From assembly GCF_033558715.1 (NCBI RefSeq), contig NZ_CP114606.1, positions 1,550,001 through 1,614,000 of the forward strand: a stretch of 64,000 nucleotides of DNA, given 5' to 3'. This stretch comes from Acinetobacter sp. YWS30-1 (GTDB lineage Bacteria; Pseudomonadota; Gammaproteobacteria; Pseudomonadales; Moraxellaceae). Of this stretch, positions 9,171-17,363 are shown one piece after another. Each line of letters begins with the position of its first letter. Position 1 is the first letter of the stretch. Both the position numbers and the translations under genes were made by a program. The notes below the pieces were generated by a model. That model ran no database searches. It saw only the letters and a program-made list of their open reading frames with translations, and had not been told where the DNA came from.

Positions 9171-9935
9171 TTAACCGTTCATGGTCAGGCCACCAGAGAC
9201 ACTAAGCACCTGTCCGGTAATAAAGCTGGCATCTTCGCTCAAGAAAAAGGCAATCGCAGAGGCTAAATCATCCGGTTGGCCCAAACGGCCCAGTGGAATG
9301 GCACGAACAAAGGCTTCACGTAATTTTTCCGGATTCGACGCACCTTCAGTCACGCCTGCAAGTAAAGCGGTGTCTGTTGGACCTGGGCAAATCACATTAA
9401 TTTTGATGTTATGGCGTGAATGTTCGCGTGCCAGAGTTTTGGAGAAAGATAGCAATCCTCCCTTACAGGCTGCATAAACTGCTTCGCCTGAAGAACCAAC
9501 ACGAGCTGCATCTGAGGCAATATTAACGATGCTGCCAGCATTACGCTCGACCATGCCTTTCAGCACAGCAAAGTGCATATTCAGCATACCAACCAGATTG
9601 ATCTGGATGAGTTTTTGCCATTCATCAGGCGTACTTTTGATGAAAGGTTTGAAAATGTCCCATCCGGCATTATTCACCAGTCCATCGATCGGGCCCAGTT
9701 CGGCCTCCGTTTTTTGGACTGCCTGTTCAACGACGTCACTTTGGGTAATATCACACTGAATTGCTAACGCCTGACCGTATTGATTAATTTCATTTGCCAG
9801 CTTCTCGGCAGCTTCCAGATTCATATCAAAAATGGCAACTTTTGCACCTTCTTCAGCCAGACGTCGGCAGGTTGCGGAACCAATTCCGCCTGCACCGCCT
9901 GTCACAATCATGACCTTGTCTCTTAATCCTTTCAT
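9171..9935 (-). CDS. badH: SDR dehydrogenase, probable 2-hydroxycyclohexanecarboxyl-CoA dehydrogenase (BadH-like)
   Basis: A 254-residue classical short-chain dehydrogenase. TGGAGGIG at residues 12-19 binds NAD, NNAG is at 88-91, and the catalytic residues are Ser141, Tyr154 and Lys158. It is first in the four-gene minus-strand operon and is followed 52 bases later by the BadI-like hydrolase. BadH oxidises 2-hydroxycyclohexanecarboxyl-CoA to the 2-keto compound, the substrate of BadI, so the gene order matches consecutive reactions. FabG-like 3-oxoacyl reductases look similar, so the assignment rests largely on the neighbours. A gggataaagca leader supports the ATG at 9935. Confidence 0.85.
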   Translation of the reverse strand: MKGLRDKVMIVTGGAGGIGSATCRRLAEEGAKVAIFDMNLEAAEKLANEINQYGQALAIQCDITQSDVVEQAVQKTEAELGPIDGLVNNAGWDIFKPFIKSTPDEWQKLIQINLVGMLNMHFAVLKGMVERNAGSIVNIASDAARVGSSGEAVYAACKGGLLSFSKTLAREHSRHNIKINVICPGPTDTALLAGVTEGASNPEKLREAFVRAIPLGRLGQPDDLASAIAFFLSEDASFITGQVLSVSGGLTMNG

Positions 9936-10003
9936 TGCTTTATCCCTACGCTATTTGTTGTCGAATTTAATCAGCTGTTGTTCTAATTCGGTGTGTTTTA
10001 TCT

Positions 10004-10032
10004 AAAATAGAAAGAGATTGAATTTATGTCAA
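10004..10032 (-). promoter_or_regulatory. Predicted sigma-70 promoter of the badH-badI-aliB-aliA operon
   Basis: On the minus strand a consensus -35 TTGACA (10027-10032) is separated by exactly 17 bases from TATTTT (10004-10009). Transcription would start roughly 60 bases before the badH ATG. The -35 box lies inside the inverted repeat at 10023-10046. Confidence 0.6.
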
Positions 10033-10046
10033 TATATTTACATAAA
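10023..10046. promoter_or_regulatory. Inverted repeat overlapping the badH promoter, candidate BadR-type operator
   Basis: Perfect 7-base arms tttatgt (10023-10029) and acataaa (10040-10046) with a 10-base spacer cover the -35 box of the catabolic operon. MarR-family repressors typically bind such palindromes over promoters, and a marR-like gene is divergently encoded. The region is very AT-rich, so chance symmetry is possible. Confidence 0.45.
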
Positions 10047-10427
10047 ATAATATTTATATTTTTATAAATATTTAAATAACAATTAGTTAATAATTTTATT
10101 TATTCAATGTATTGACCTATATTGACTTTTGTCTTTAGAGTAACTCATATCTAGTCCCAGCTTATAACTAAGCTATTTCTGTTTCATGAAGGATGTTTTA
10201 TTTCTTTAGATTGCTAGATGGCTGCCTTGATATTCAGCTAGGGAACGAACTGAGACCGTGAATATCAAGAGAGATATTTTGAATTATTCAACTGCTTAGT
10301 ACAGAATTTAAAGGTGCAGATTTCTGCTAAAACACTATGATTTTTAAAACAAATTATAAAAGAAACTGATTTATGCGAAAAAGCGATAGGTTATACTTTG
10401 CTCCGTTTGGCTATTTCAGTTTTGAGG

Positions 10428-10928
10428 ATGTTGCATATAGTGAGTGATACTTTGTCAAAAAAATATGATCAATCCTTATATTCCGCTCATAACCGGCTGT
10501 TTTTCCGTCTGTTTCAGGTGGGAAACAGTCTGGATCGAAAGTGCTTAAATGAGCTAAAAATATCTCCTGTGCATTGGGCTGTGCTGGGTGCCCTGTCTCG
10601 TCCTAAAGTTAAATCTGGTATGTCTTTTTCAGATCTGACCGAATATCTGGGTGTAAGCCGACAAAATCTGGATGCCGTCTTAAAACGACTGGAACGTGAT
10701 GGACTGGTAGAGCGTGTTATCAATGAACAGGATCGACGTGCCAAAATTGTTGCGCTTACCACTGAAGGTTTTCAGACCTGGGATGGTCTGCAGAATGATT
10801 TTTTTGAATTTTATGGACAGGCCTTAAATAAACTGGCTTTTGATGATGTGATTACCCTGATTCATTTACTCAATAAAGTAAATGATGGTCTGAAAAGTAT
10901 TCATCTGCAAAAAGAGTCGGACCAATAA
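10428..10928 (+). CDS. badR: MarR family transcriptional regulator (BadR-like)
   Basis: A MarR-type winged-helix dimeric regulator of about 166 residues. The recognition-helix region SFSDLTEYLGVSRQNLDAVLKRLERDGLVER is followed by the wing INEQDRRAKIVALT. It is divergent from the alicyclic operon; in Rhodopseudomonas a MarR protein, BadR, represses the equivalent badHI/aliAB genes and responds to a pathway CoA thioester. The start is uncertain: ATG 10428, GTG 10440 (with gagg about 12 bases upstream) or an earlier TTG 10398; I prefer 10428 because a -10 box sits just before 10398. The symbol reflects context more than sequence identity. Confidence 0.8.
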   Translation: MLHIVSDTLSKKYDQSLYSAHNRLFFRLFQVGNSLDRKCLNELKISPVHWAVLGALSRPKVKSGMSFSDLTEYLGVSRQNLDAVLKRLERDGLVERVINEQDRRAKIVALTTEGFQTWDGLQNDFFEFYGQALNKLAFDDVITLIHLLNKVNDGLKSIHLQKESDQ

Positions 10929-10957
10929 AAAATAGAAATCTTATTTTTAAATTAAAT

Positions 10958-11933
10958 AACCCGAATCCTGCTTAAGCCGATGACTTCATAATTTGAATTG
11001 TTGGCTTATTTTTATGGATCAGTTGATATGCACACAAGGACGCGTAAATCCCTCCTAGAAATCCATGAACACTACGTGCTTTGCTTGTCACTAAATTGTA
11101 CTGACCTTTCAATAAACTGAATAAAGTCTCTATCTTATTGCGCTGTTTTAAGTGATATTTATCTGACTCAGAAAGTTGTATAGCCTGCATATTTTTTCGA
11201 TGATAGGTAATTAAATCAATACCTTGCTCTTTCAACCTACTCTTCAGTTCTTGACTAATATAGCCACGATCTCCATACAACTTTGCTTCCATCTCTTTAA
11301 CGAGTCTCTCAACCATTTTGATATCAGCCAAATGTCCATTGGATAAAGCAGAACAAGCAATTTCACCAAATTGATTCATCACAATATGTAATTTACAGCC
11401 ATAAAACCAGCCCATTGAGCTTCTACCACGTGATGCAATTTGGACTAATGATTTATGGCGTTGAATACGTTGATTTTTACAAACTGGCAGAGTTGTTGAA
11501 TCAATCCATAAATATTGTGTACCTTGGCCTTTCATTAGCGCCACATGTAAAGCGTGTAGAGCTAATTGATGTCTATTAATCAGATGAATCATCCGTTGGT
11601 AACAGGGTAAGCTTTTAAATAAATGATTTTTATCCTGTTTCAACCATGTGAAAAATGCTTTGAAATTAGTGAAATGAGAATATTTATACCAGATCGCGAT
11701 AAAAGTGATTTCTGAGATACTCAAGTGAGCGGTTCGGACTCTGGAGAAACGACGACTTTGTTTAAGGAAATTCCAGTAGGTTGCTTCAAATTTAAGAAAG
11801 AAATCATCAATTACGCAAAATAATTCGGTACTATTAAACATCGGGACTAGAGTTTTAAGTTTTGTGTGGTAACTCAACTGATGGCTCTAGTCCTCTTATT
11901 TTTCAAGTCAATTTTTTATCCGCGATTCGGGTT
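10958..11933 (-). mobile_element. IS982-family insertion sequence (about 976 bp)
   Basis: One transposase gene is bounded by 10-base perfect terminal inverted repeats, aacccgaatc at 10958-10967 and its complement at 11924-11933, extendable by imperfect matches. The length fits IS982 (about 1 kb). The four bases aaat occur directly outside both ends (10954-10957 and 11934-11937), a possible short target duplication, although the target is AT-rich. It sits 29 bases after the badR stop and just outside the terminator of the MFS gene, so it separates the regulator from the putative importer without breaking either. Confidence 0.88.
10972..11841 (-). CDS. IS982 family transposase
   Basis: A DDE transposase of 289 residues from the ATG at 11841 (MFNSTELFCVIDDF, the usual N-terminus of the family). 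An upstream TTG extension is disregarded. The catalytic triad is visible: Asp114 in YLWIDSTT, Asp191 in YGDRGYIS and Glu238 in RNKIETLFSLLK. It is full-length with no frameshift, so the element could be active. It fills almost all of the insertion sequence between the terminal inverted repeats. Confidence 0.92.
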   Translation of the reverse strand: MFNSTELFCVIDDFFLKFEATYWNFLKQSRRFSRVRTAHLSISEITFIAIWYKYSHFTNFKAFFTWLKQDKNHLFKSLPCYQRMIHLINRHQLALHALHVALMKGQGTQYLWIDSTTLPVCKNQRIQRHKSLVQIASRGRSSMGWFYGCKLHIVMNQFGEIACSALSNGHLADIKMVERLVKEMEAKLYGDRGYISQELKSRLKEQGIDLITYHRKNMQAIQLSESDKYHLKQRNKIETLFSLLKGQYNLVTSKARSVHGFLGGIYASLCAYQLIHKNKPTIQIMKSSA

Positions 11934-11942
11934 AAATAGATA

Positions 11943-11971
11943 AAAAATGAGCCCTTATGAGGCTCATTTTT
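11943..11971. terminator. Intrinsic terminator downstream of the MFS gene
   Basis: An 11-base stem (aaaaatgagcc at 11943-11953, complement at 11961-11971) with a 7-base loop lies 23 bases beyond the stop of the minus-strand MFS gene. A/T runs flank both sides, so it can work in both directions. Confidence 0.85.
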
Positions 11972-11994
11972 AACATCATTGTTTAAAATGATCA

Positions 11995-13275
11995 TTATGC
12001 TTTTTGTGGGTCATATTGACGATCTTTGATAAAGATCCCAGACACTGCACCACACAAGAAATAGGCACCGCCCATAATCAGGAAGCCCAAGCCAATTGAA
12101 CCACCACTCGCTGCTGCACCAATAATCGCAGGTGCAAACATCGCACCAATACGTCCTGCATTATAAGCACCACCGACGGCTGTACCGCGGATCGAAGTGG
12201 CAAAGCTTTCGGTCATATAAGTGGCATTAATTGCATACGGAATACCATAGAGGAAGCCAAAGAAAATCAGCAGATAGGCAATATTATCCGGGGTGTTGAA
12301 CAGCACAATTACCGGTAAGAAAATCGCTGTACCAATCGCGCCAAACGAGAAAACGGCGCGTCGACCTAAACGGTCTGCAGCAAAACCGGCCAGAACTTTA
12401 CCAAAAATCATGGCAACATAGGTTCCGATCATATAACCCGCCATTGATTTAAAGTTCATATGTAATTCAGATTCTAGATAAGCTGGCATCCAGTTATTTA
12501 CACCGTAATAGCCAAACTGCAGAAAACCAGCCGTGAAAATCCATAAAATAAACATCTTGCGATTCACAGGATCTGCAAAGATTTCTTTGACGGTACTTTT
12601 CTTAACAGGCCGTTTGGTGGTTTCTTCAGCGGGTGCATATAAACGCAGTAATCTTGCACGCTGCCACGATTCAGGTTCAGGAACCAGTTTCTGGATAAAA
12701 ATCGCCATAACGGATGGGATAATCGCGACAAAAAACAGTGTACGCCAGCCATATTCAGGAATAATCCAACCTGCCAATACAGTAGCTACGATATAACCAA
12801 CCGTCCAACCTGCCTGTAAGGTACCTAAAATTGTAGTCCGGTATTTGGTTGGTACATATTCAGCCATCAGTGTGCTGGCTGCAATATATAAAGACCCGAT
12901 CCCGAACGCAGACAGGAAACGTAGTACAGCAAATTGTTCATAGTTTTGGGTAAAGCCCAAGGCCGCAGTTAATACTGAAAAGATTAGAATTGAAATAACG
13001 ACTGTACGTACCCGGCCTAAACGGTCGCAGGCCCAGCCACCAAAAAAGCCACCAATGGCCATACCAGCAAGTGTCCAGCTACCGAGTGCACCTGCCTGAA
13101 TACTACTTAAAGAAAATTCTTGTTTGAGGCTGGTTAGACTGTAGGCTAATAGTGCAAGATCTGCACCATCTACCAATAATGCTAAAAATGAAAAGATAAA
13201 AGCCAGAATCCAGACCTTTTTCTTAGGCATATTTTCTTCTGGTAGAAGGTTTTGTTGTGAATTAAGCGTATTCAT
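11995..13275 (-). CDS. MFS transporter, aromatic acid:H+ symporter (AAHS) type
   Basis: A 426-residue, twelve-helix major facilitator protein. The first helix carries the AAHS-type acidic motif LLVDGADLALLAYSL, and the loop after helix 2 has the MFS signature GGWACDRLGRVRT; a second copy, GFAADRLGRRAV, appears after helix 8. AAHS carriers import benzoate, 4-hydroxybenzoate, shikimate or related ring acids with protons. Placed between the alicyclic operon and the glutaryl-CoA dehydrogenase operon, it is a reasonable importer for cyclohexanecarboxylate or a similar ring acid, but this is inference. It has its own terminator and an inverted repeat in its promoter region. Confidence 0.87.
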   Translation of the reverse strand: MNTLNSQQNLLPEENMPKKKVWILAFIFSFLALLVDGADLALLAYSLTSLKQEFSLSSIQAGALGSWTLAGMAIGGFFGGWACDRLGRVRTVVISILIFSVLTAALGFTQNYEQFAVLRFLSAFGIGSLYIAASTLMAEYVPTKYRTTILGTLQAGWTVGYIVATVLAGWIIPEYGWRTLFFVAIIPSVMAIFIQKLVPEPESWQRARLLRLYAPAEETTKRPVKKSTVKEIFADPVNRKMFILWIFTAGFLQFGYYGVNNWMPAYLESELHMNFKSMAGYMIGTYVAMIFGKVLAGFAADRLGRRAVFSFGAIGTAIFLPVIVLFNTPDNIAYLLIFFGFLYGIPYAINATYMTESFATSIRGTAVGGAYNAGRIGAMFAPAIIGAAASGGSIGLGFLIMGGAYFLCGAVSGIFIKDRQYDPQKA

Positions 13276-13318
13276 AATGTCCTTTACACTTTGCTGGCAC
13301 TCCTGTGCCCTTTAGAAG

Positions 13319-13354
13319 TTTATGTTTCACCTAATTAATTAAATGAAACATAAA
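13319..13354. promoter_or_regulatory. Inverted repeat upstream of the MFS gene, candidate operator
   Basis: Perfect 11-base arms tttatgtttca (13319-13329) and tgaaacataaa (13344-13354) separated by 14 bases lie 44 bases before the ATG of the minus-strand MFS gene. The position and symmetry suggest a repressor or activator site. It shares the tttatgt...acataaa pattern with the repeat over the badH promoter, hinting at a common regulator. Confidence 0.5.
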
Positions 13355-13416
13355 GGGTTTGATTGATCTTTAATTCTGAATCTGACTAGATTTTTAAAAT
13401 CTATCCCAGAACTGGA

Positions 13417-13471
13417 TTGGCTGACTTTAATTAAAGTCAGCCAAAACAAACTAGCCAGCAATGCTGGCTAG
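13417..13471 (-). terminator. Double palindrome downstream of gcdH
   Basis: Two hairpins follow the gcdH stop on the minus strand: ctagccagca (13451-13460) pairing with 13462-13471 around a single base, then a perfect 28-base palindrome at 13417-13444. Neither is followed by a long T-run on the minus strand, so they may act as RNA stabilising or factor-assisted terminator structures. Confidence 0.6.
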
Positions 13472-13485
13472 AAGTTGATCTGCAT

Positions 13486-14685
13486 TTAGTTGGAAAAAGC
13501 AGCAATACCTGTTTGCGCACGACCTAGAATTAAGGCGTGTACATCATGGGTACCTTCATAAGTGTTGACCACTTCCAGGTTTACCAGATGACGTGCCACA
13601 CCGAATTCATCAGAAATGCCGTTACCGCCCATCATGTCTCGCGCTAAACGGGCAATATCTAAGGCTTTACCACAGTTATTACGCTTGATCAGTGAAGTAC
13701 CTTCCACTGAAGCAATGCCTTCGTCTTTCATACGGCCAAAACGTAAAGCCACTTGCAGACCCAACGCAATTTCAGTTTGCATATCCGCCAGTTTTTTCTG
13801 GATCAGCTGATTCGCAGCCAATGGACGACCGAACTGTTTACGGTCCATGGTGTATTGATGCGCTGTATGCCAACAGAATTCAGCTGCACCCATCGCACCC
13901 CAGGCAATACCATAACGGGCACTGTTCAGACAGGTAAATGGACCTTTTAGACCACGAATTTCCGGGAACGCGTTTTCTTCTGGAACAAAAACATTGTCCA
14001 TCACGATTTCACCGGTAATCGAAGCACGCAGGCCAACCTTACCGTGAATCGCTGGTGCAGAAAGCCCTTCCCAGCCTTTTTCTAGAATAAAGCCACGAAT
14101 ATCACCGACATTGCCTTCAGGAGACACTTCTTTTGCCCAAACCACAAAGACATCAGCAATCGGACTGTTGGTAATCCACATTTTCGCGCCCGTCAGACGG
14201 TAACCACCATCCACCTTTTTCGCACGGGTAATCATGCTGCCCGGATCTGAACCATGATCTGGTTCAGTCAGACCGAAACAACCGATGTATTCACCGGTCG
14301 CCAGTTTTGGCAAATATTTCTGTTTCTGTTCTTCAGAACCAAATTCATTGATTGGCACCATCACAAGAGAACTTTGCACACTGGCCATAGAACGGTAACC
14401 GGAATCCACACGTTCTACTTCACGGGCAATCAGACCATAGCTGACATAATTTAAACCTGCACCACCATACTGCTCTGGAATGGTTGGACCCAGCAGACCC
14501 AGCTCACCCATTTCACGGAAAATGGTGGGATCAGTTTTTTCATGACGGAACTGTTCTAGTACACGTGGCATCAGCTTATCCTGACAGTACGCATGCGCGC
14601 TGTCACGGATCATGCGTTCTTCTTCGGTCAGTTGCTGCTCCAGTAAGAATGGATCTTGCCAGTCAAATCTAATTCTTGTGCTCAT
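13486..14685 (-). CDS. gcdH: Glutaryl-CoA dehydrogenase
   Basis: A 399-residue decarboxylating acyl-CoA dehydrogenase that converts glutaryl-CoA to crotonyl-CoA and CO2 with FAD. Diagnostic features are Arg98 in [16 protein letters not shown], equivalent to the Arg that binds the glutaryl carboxylate, and the catalytic Glu377 in [16 protein letters not shown]. Length and N-terminus ([22 protein letters not shown]) are those of bacterial GcdH. It is second in an operon, 32 bases after another acyl-CoA dehydrogenase. Glutaryl-CoA arises from lysine or tryptophan breakdown and from beta-oxidation of pimeloyl-CoA, so it fits as the lower end of the neighbouring alicyclic route. Confidence 0.95.
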   Translation of the reverse strand: MSTRIRFDWQDPFLLEQQLTEEERMIRDSAHAYCQDKLMPRVLEQFRHEKTDPTIFREMGELGLLGPTIPEQYGGAGLNYVSYGLIAREVERVDSGYRSMASVQSSLVMVPINEFGSEEQKQKYLPKLATGEYIGCFGLTEPDHGSDPGSMITRAKKVDGGYRLTGAKMWITNSPIADVFVVWAKEVSPEGNVGDIRGFILEKGWEGLSAPAIHGKVGLRASITGEIVMDNVFVPEENAFPEIRGLKGPFTCLNSARYGIAWGAMGAAEFCWHTAHQYTMDRKQFGRPLAANQLIQKKLADMQTEIALGLQVALRFGRMKDEGIASVEGTSLIKRNNCGKALDIARLARDMMGGNGISDEFGVARHLVNLEVVNTYEGTHDVHALILGRAQTGIAAFSN

Positions 14686-14717
14686 TTTAATATTTCCAAT
14701 ATTCTAAAATTTGCTGC

Positions 14718-15872
14718 TTAAGCGGTTGCTTGTTTAATCATTTCACGTGCAATGATGATTTGCTGGATTTGAGTTGTACCTTCATACAGACGGAACAAAC
14801 GCACATCACGGTAGAAACGTTCAATTGAATATTCACTGATATAGCCCGCGCCACCATGAATTTGCAGACAGCGATCCGCTACACGGCCACACATTTCAGT
14901 GGCAAACATTTTCGCGCATGAAGATTCTGTGGTCACATTCTTACCTTCGTCACGCAGACGAGCAGCATCTAGAACCATACATTTGGCTGCGTAAATCTCA
15001 GCTTTAGAGTCTGCCAGCATGCCTTGGATAAGCTGGAAACTCGCAATCGGTTGACCGAACTGCTTGCGTTCCACTGCATAATTTAAAGCGTCTTCCAGCA
15101 TACGCTCTGCCATACCTACGCTATAGCCAGCAATGTGCAGACGGCCTTTATCCAGGACACGCATTGCAGTTTTAAAGCCAATGCCTTCAACACCACCGAT
15201 CAACTGATCTTTATGAACTTTACAGTTGTCAAAAATCACGTCACAAGTGTATGAACCGTGTTGACCCATTTTTTTATCAATTTTGCCCAGACTTAGGCCC
15301 GGTGTATTCGCTTCTACCAGGAATGCAGAAATGCCGCTTGCACCTTTGATATCAGGATTGGTACGCGCCATCACCGTAAATGTTGTTGCACGCGGTGCAT
15401 TGGTAATAAAACGTTTGGTACCGTTTAAAATATAGTAATCGCCATCTTTAACCGCGCTGGTTTTTAAAGATGCTGCATCTGAACCTGAATCTGGCTCAGT
15501 TAAACAGAATGAACCAATGATTTCACCAGTCGCATAACGTGGCAGGTATTTCTGTTTTTGCTCTTCTGTACCGTCAATCACGATCCCGCTTGAACCGATC
15601 CCGTTATTGGTCCCGATCAAAGAACGGAATGCAGCCGATGTACGGCCTAATTCCATTGCGACCAGAATTTCCTCTTCCATGGTGATACCTAAACCGCCGT
15701 ATTCCTCTGGAATGGTTAGGCCAAACAGACCCAATTCTTTCATCTGCTCGACAATACGCTCAGGAATCGCGTTACTTTCTTCAACTTCATGTTCTAAAGG
15801 AACTAGTTCATTTTTGACAAAGTTACGAATAGTCGAAAGAAGTTGCTCAAGCATTTCCGGATCGCGAATCAT
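14718..15872 (-). CDS. Acyl-CoA dehydrogenase, candidate for a dicarboxyl-CoA or short-chain substrate
   Basis: A 384-residue acyl-CoA dehydrogenase with all usual elements: FCLTEPDSGSDAASLKT, ERKQFGQPIASFQ and the catalytic Glu364 in LYEGTTQIQQII. The start is set at ATG 15872 (MIRDPEMLEQLL, the usual N-terminus) because GGAG lies 6 bases ahead. The frame is open up to 15974, but that extension would run through a hairpin and an operator-like palindrome. It is first in an operon with gcdH and divergent from an IclR regulator. Substrate cannot be assigned; pimeloyl-CoA or another pathway acyl-CoA is possible. Confidence 0.87.
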   Translation of the reverse strand: MIRDPEMLEQLLSTIRNFVKNELVPLEHEVEESNAIPERIVEQMKELGLFGLTIPEEYGGLGITMEEEILVAMELGRTSAAFRSLIGTNNGIGSSGIVIDGTEEQKQKYLPRYATGEIIGSFCLTEPDSGSDAASLKTSAVKDGDYYILNGTKRFITNAPRATTFTVMARTNPDIKGASGISAFLVEANTPGLSLGKIDKKMGQHGSYTCDVIFDNCKVHKDQLIGGVEGIGFKTAMRVLDKGRLHIAGYSVGMAERMLEDALNYAVERKQFGQPIASFQLIQGMLADSKAEIYAAKCMVLDAARLRDEGKNVTTESSCAKMFATEMCGRVADRCLQIHGGAGYISEYSIERFYRDVRLFRLYEGTTQIQQIIIAREMIKQATA

Positions 15873-15900
15873 AGGGATCTCCATGTTATTTAGTTCATCT

Positions 15901-15918
15901 GGGTAAATTCCTTTACCC
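15901..15918 (-). other. Leader hairpin before the acyl-CoA dehydrogenase gene
   Basis: gggtaaa and tttaccc pair around a 4-base loop, 29 bases upstream of the start at 15872. It would form in the 5' leader of the transcript. No function is known. Confidence 0.4.
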
Positions 15919-15929
15919 TTTAATTTTAG

Positions 15930-15944
15930 TTTCGTAATACGAAA
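15930..15944. promoter_or_regulatory. Candidate IclR-type operator, site 1
   Basis: tttcgtaatacgaaa is a perfect 7+1+7 palindrome 58 bases ahead of the acyl-CoA dehydrogenase start. The size and layout fit IclR-family operators. A second copy matching 12 of 15 bases lies at 16056-16070. Confidence 0.55.
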
Positions 15945-16441
15945 TAAATAATCATAAAAATTCATTTTGAGCAAGAAAAATTATTAAAAATTTTATTTTT
16001 TAACCAAAAAAGCAAATTTTTCTGGATTTAATGAAAAATTATAGTTAGAATTTTATTTCACAATGCGAAATTTTTAGATTATTAATAGATTTAGAAAAGA
16101 GTTAGATGATTTGAATCAGATCATAATTCCTTCTATAAAAGCGTAATGAGATAACAAGATTTCAATTAAATCGTGCTAATGATATTAGTTTTGATTAGCC
16201 CCATTTCCCTGAAATTTTTCTCTAGCGCACTTTAAATTTTCTAAAGATACTTAAAGATCATTACAGGTCTTAAATATTTATAAATCTTGCATTATTTTTA
16301 GCTGAATAGCGCTAATTGACTTAAATACAGATAAAGTGAGCACTTTTTTATTTATTTTTATCATTAATAGAAGTGTTTTATTTTGTATCGTGAAATTTAA
16401 TTGCTATCATATTTATTAATTTACCTTTAATTGCTCTGACC
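15945..16441. other. Divergent acyl-CoA dehydrogenase/iclR intergenic region
   Basis: About 500 very AT-rich bases with no believable gene. It contains the candidate regulator sites listed separately and must hold both divergent promoters. Confidence 0.5.
16056..16070. promoter_or_regulatory. Candidate IclR-type operator, site 2
   Basis: tttcacaatgcgaaa matches site 1 (15930-15944) at 12 of 15 positions. A weaker third match, ttttgtatcgtgaaa (10 of 15), is at 16381-16395, 46 bases before the iclR start and possibly autoregulatory. Confidence 0.45.
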
Positions 16442-17278
16442 ATGACAAAAAATAAAACTGGCGAAATACCTAATTTTGATGAGATCCGTTTAGATCCGAT
16501 TTCACATATTCATAGAGAAAATAACCCACAATTTATCGCGTCTATTGCACGTGGTTTAGAAATCCTCAGATGTTTTTCAGCAACGAATCAATTACTGGGC
16601 AACCAGGAAATTGCACAACTGACTAATCTACCAAAACCGACTGTTGCCCGGATCACCAGCACGCTGGTTTCTTTAGGTTATCTAAAACAGTTACCCAATA
16701 CGACCAAATATCTGTTGGACGTTGGTGTATTGGCTTTGGGTTATGCGGCGTTAAGCAATATTTCGGCACGTACACAGGCTTATCCATTTATGGAAGAAAT
16801 GTCACGTTATGCGCAAGCGCCTGTTGCCATGGCAACCCGTGATCGTCTGAGCATGATTTATCTGGAAGTGGTTCATACAGAGTCTACTTTGACCATGCGT
16901 CGTCCAGTTGGCTCTACCCTGCCAATCCACAGTAGTGCGATGGGCCGTGCCTGCCTGGCTGCGATGGAAGTTAAAGAACGTGAATATTTATTTGATGCGA
17001 TCAAGAAAAGAAATGAAGATCAATGGCCAACCATTAAGCGTAATTTAGAACGTGCCATCCGTGACTATCAGGATTATGGCTATTGCTTATCTCTCGGTGA
17101 TTGGGCCAAAGATGTGAACTCTGTTGCAGTGCCATTGATTCATCCTAAACATGGTATTCTGACCTTTAACTGCGGCGCGCCAACTTATTTACTCAATCAG
17201 GAAAAACTGGAAAATGAGATTGGTCCTCGTCTGATTCATATGGTTAATAACATTTCCCTGACTTTAAATAATATTTAA
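16442..17278 (+). CDS. IclR family transcriptional regulator
   Basis: A 278-residue regulator. An N-terminal winged helix (about residues 30-95, with GNQEIAQLTNLPKPTVARITSTL as the recognition region) is followed by an IclR effector domain (about 110-275; HSSAMGRACLAA and NCGAPTYLL are typical). About 28 polar residues precede the DNA-binding domain. It belongs to the PcaR/PcaU/PobR-like group that controls aromatic and dicarboxylic acid catabolism. It is divergent from the acyl-CoA dehydrogenase/gcdH operon, the most likely target. Palindromic sites in the shared promoter region support local control. The effector is unknown, perhaps glutarate, pimelate or a CoA ester. Confidence 0.9.
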   Translation: MTKNKTGEIPNFDEIRLDPISHIHRENNPQFIASIARGLEILRCFSATNQLLGNQEIAQLTNLPKPTVARITSTLVSLGYLKQLPNTTKYLLDVGVLALGYAALSNISARTQAYPFMEEMSRYAQAPVAMATRDRLSMIYLEVVHTESTLTMRRPVGSTLPIHSSAMGRACLAAMEVKEREYLFDAIKKRNEDQWPTIKRNLERAIRDYQDYGYCLSLGDWAKDVNSVAVPLIHPKHGILTFNCGAPTYLLNQEKLENEIGPRLIHMVNNISLTLNNI

Positions 17279-17299
17279 GCTGTTATTTAAGATTTAAAT

Positions 17300-17317
17300 G
17301 GGCGGCAAGGATCGCCC
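17300..17317 (+). terminator. Short stem-loop with T-tract after iclR
   Basis: gggcg (17300-17304) pairs with cgccc (17313-17317) and is followed by a long T-rich tract. It is a plausible intrinsic terminator for the iclR transcript. Confidence 0.6.
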
Positions 17318-17363
17318 TTTATTTTTTCTTTTTTTAATTACTCCTAAGATGTTAGAGCAATAT

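Larger units (their letters stand above)
9936..10427. other. Divergent badH/badR intergenic region
   Basis: About 490 AT-rich bases without a credible gene. Besides the badH promoter and its inverted repeat it holds a tcaatgtattga palindrome and a tandem tattgac (about 10108-10130), and a TATACT -10-like box at 10392-10397 that would serve badR. With that -10 box the badR message would start at about 10403, so the TTG at 10398 is not a usable start. Confidence 0.45.

Noticed and set aside
15873..15974. N-terminal extension of the acyl-CoA dehydrogenase
   Set aside because: It would run through a hairpin and an operator-like palindrome; the internal ATG at 15872 has a GGAG site and the family N-terminus.
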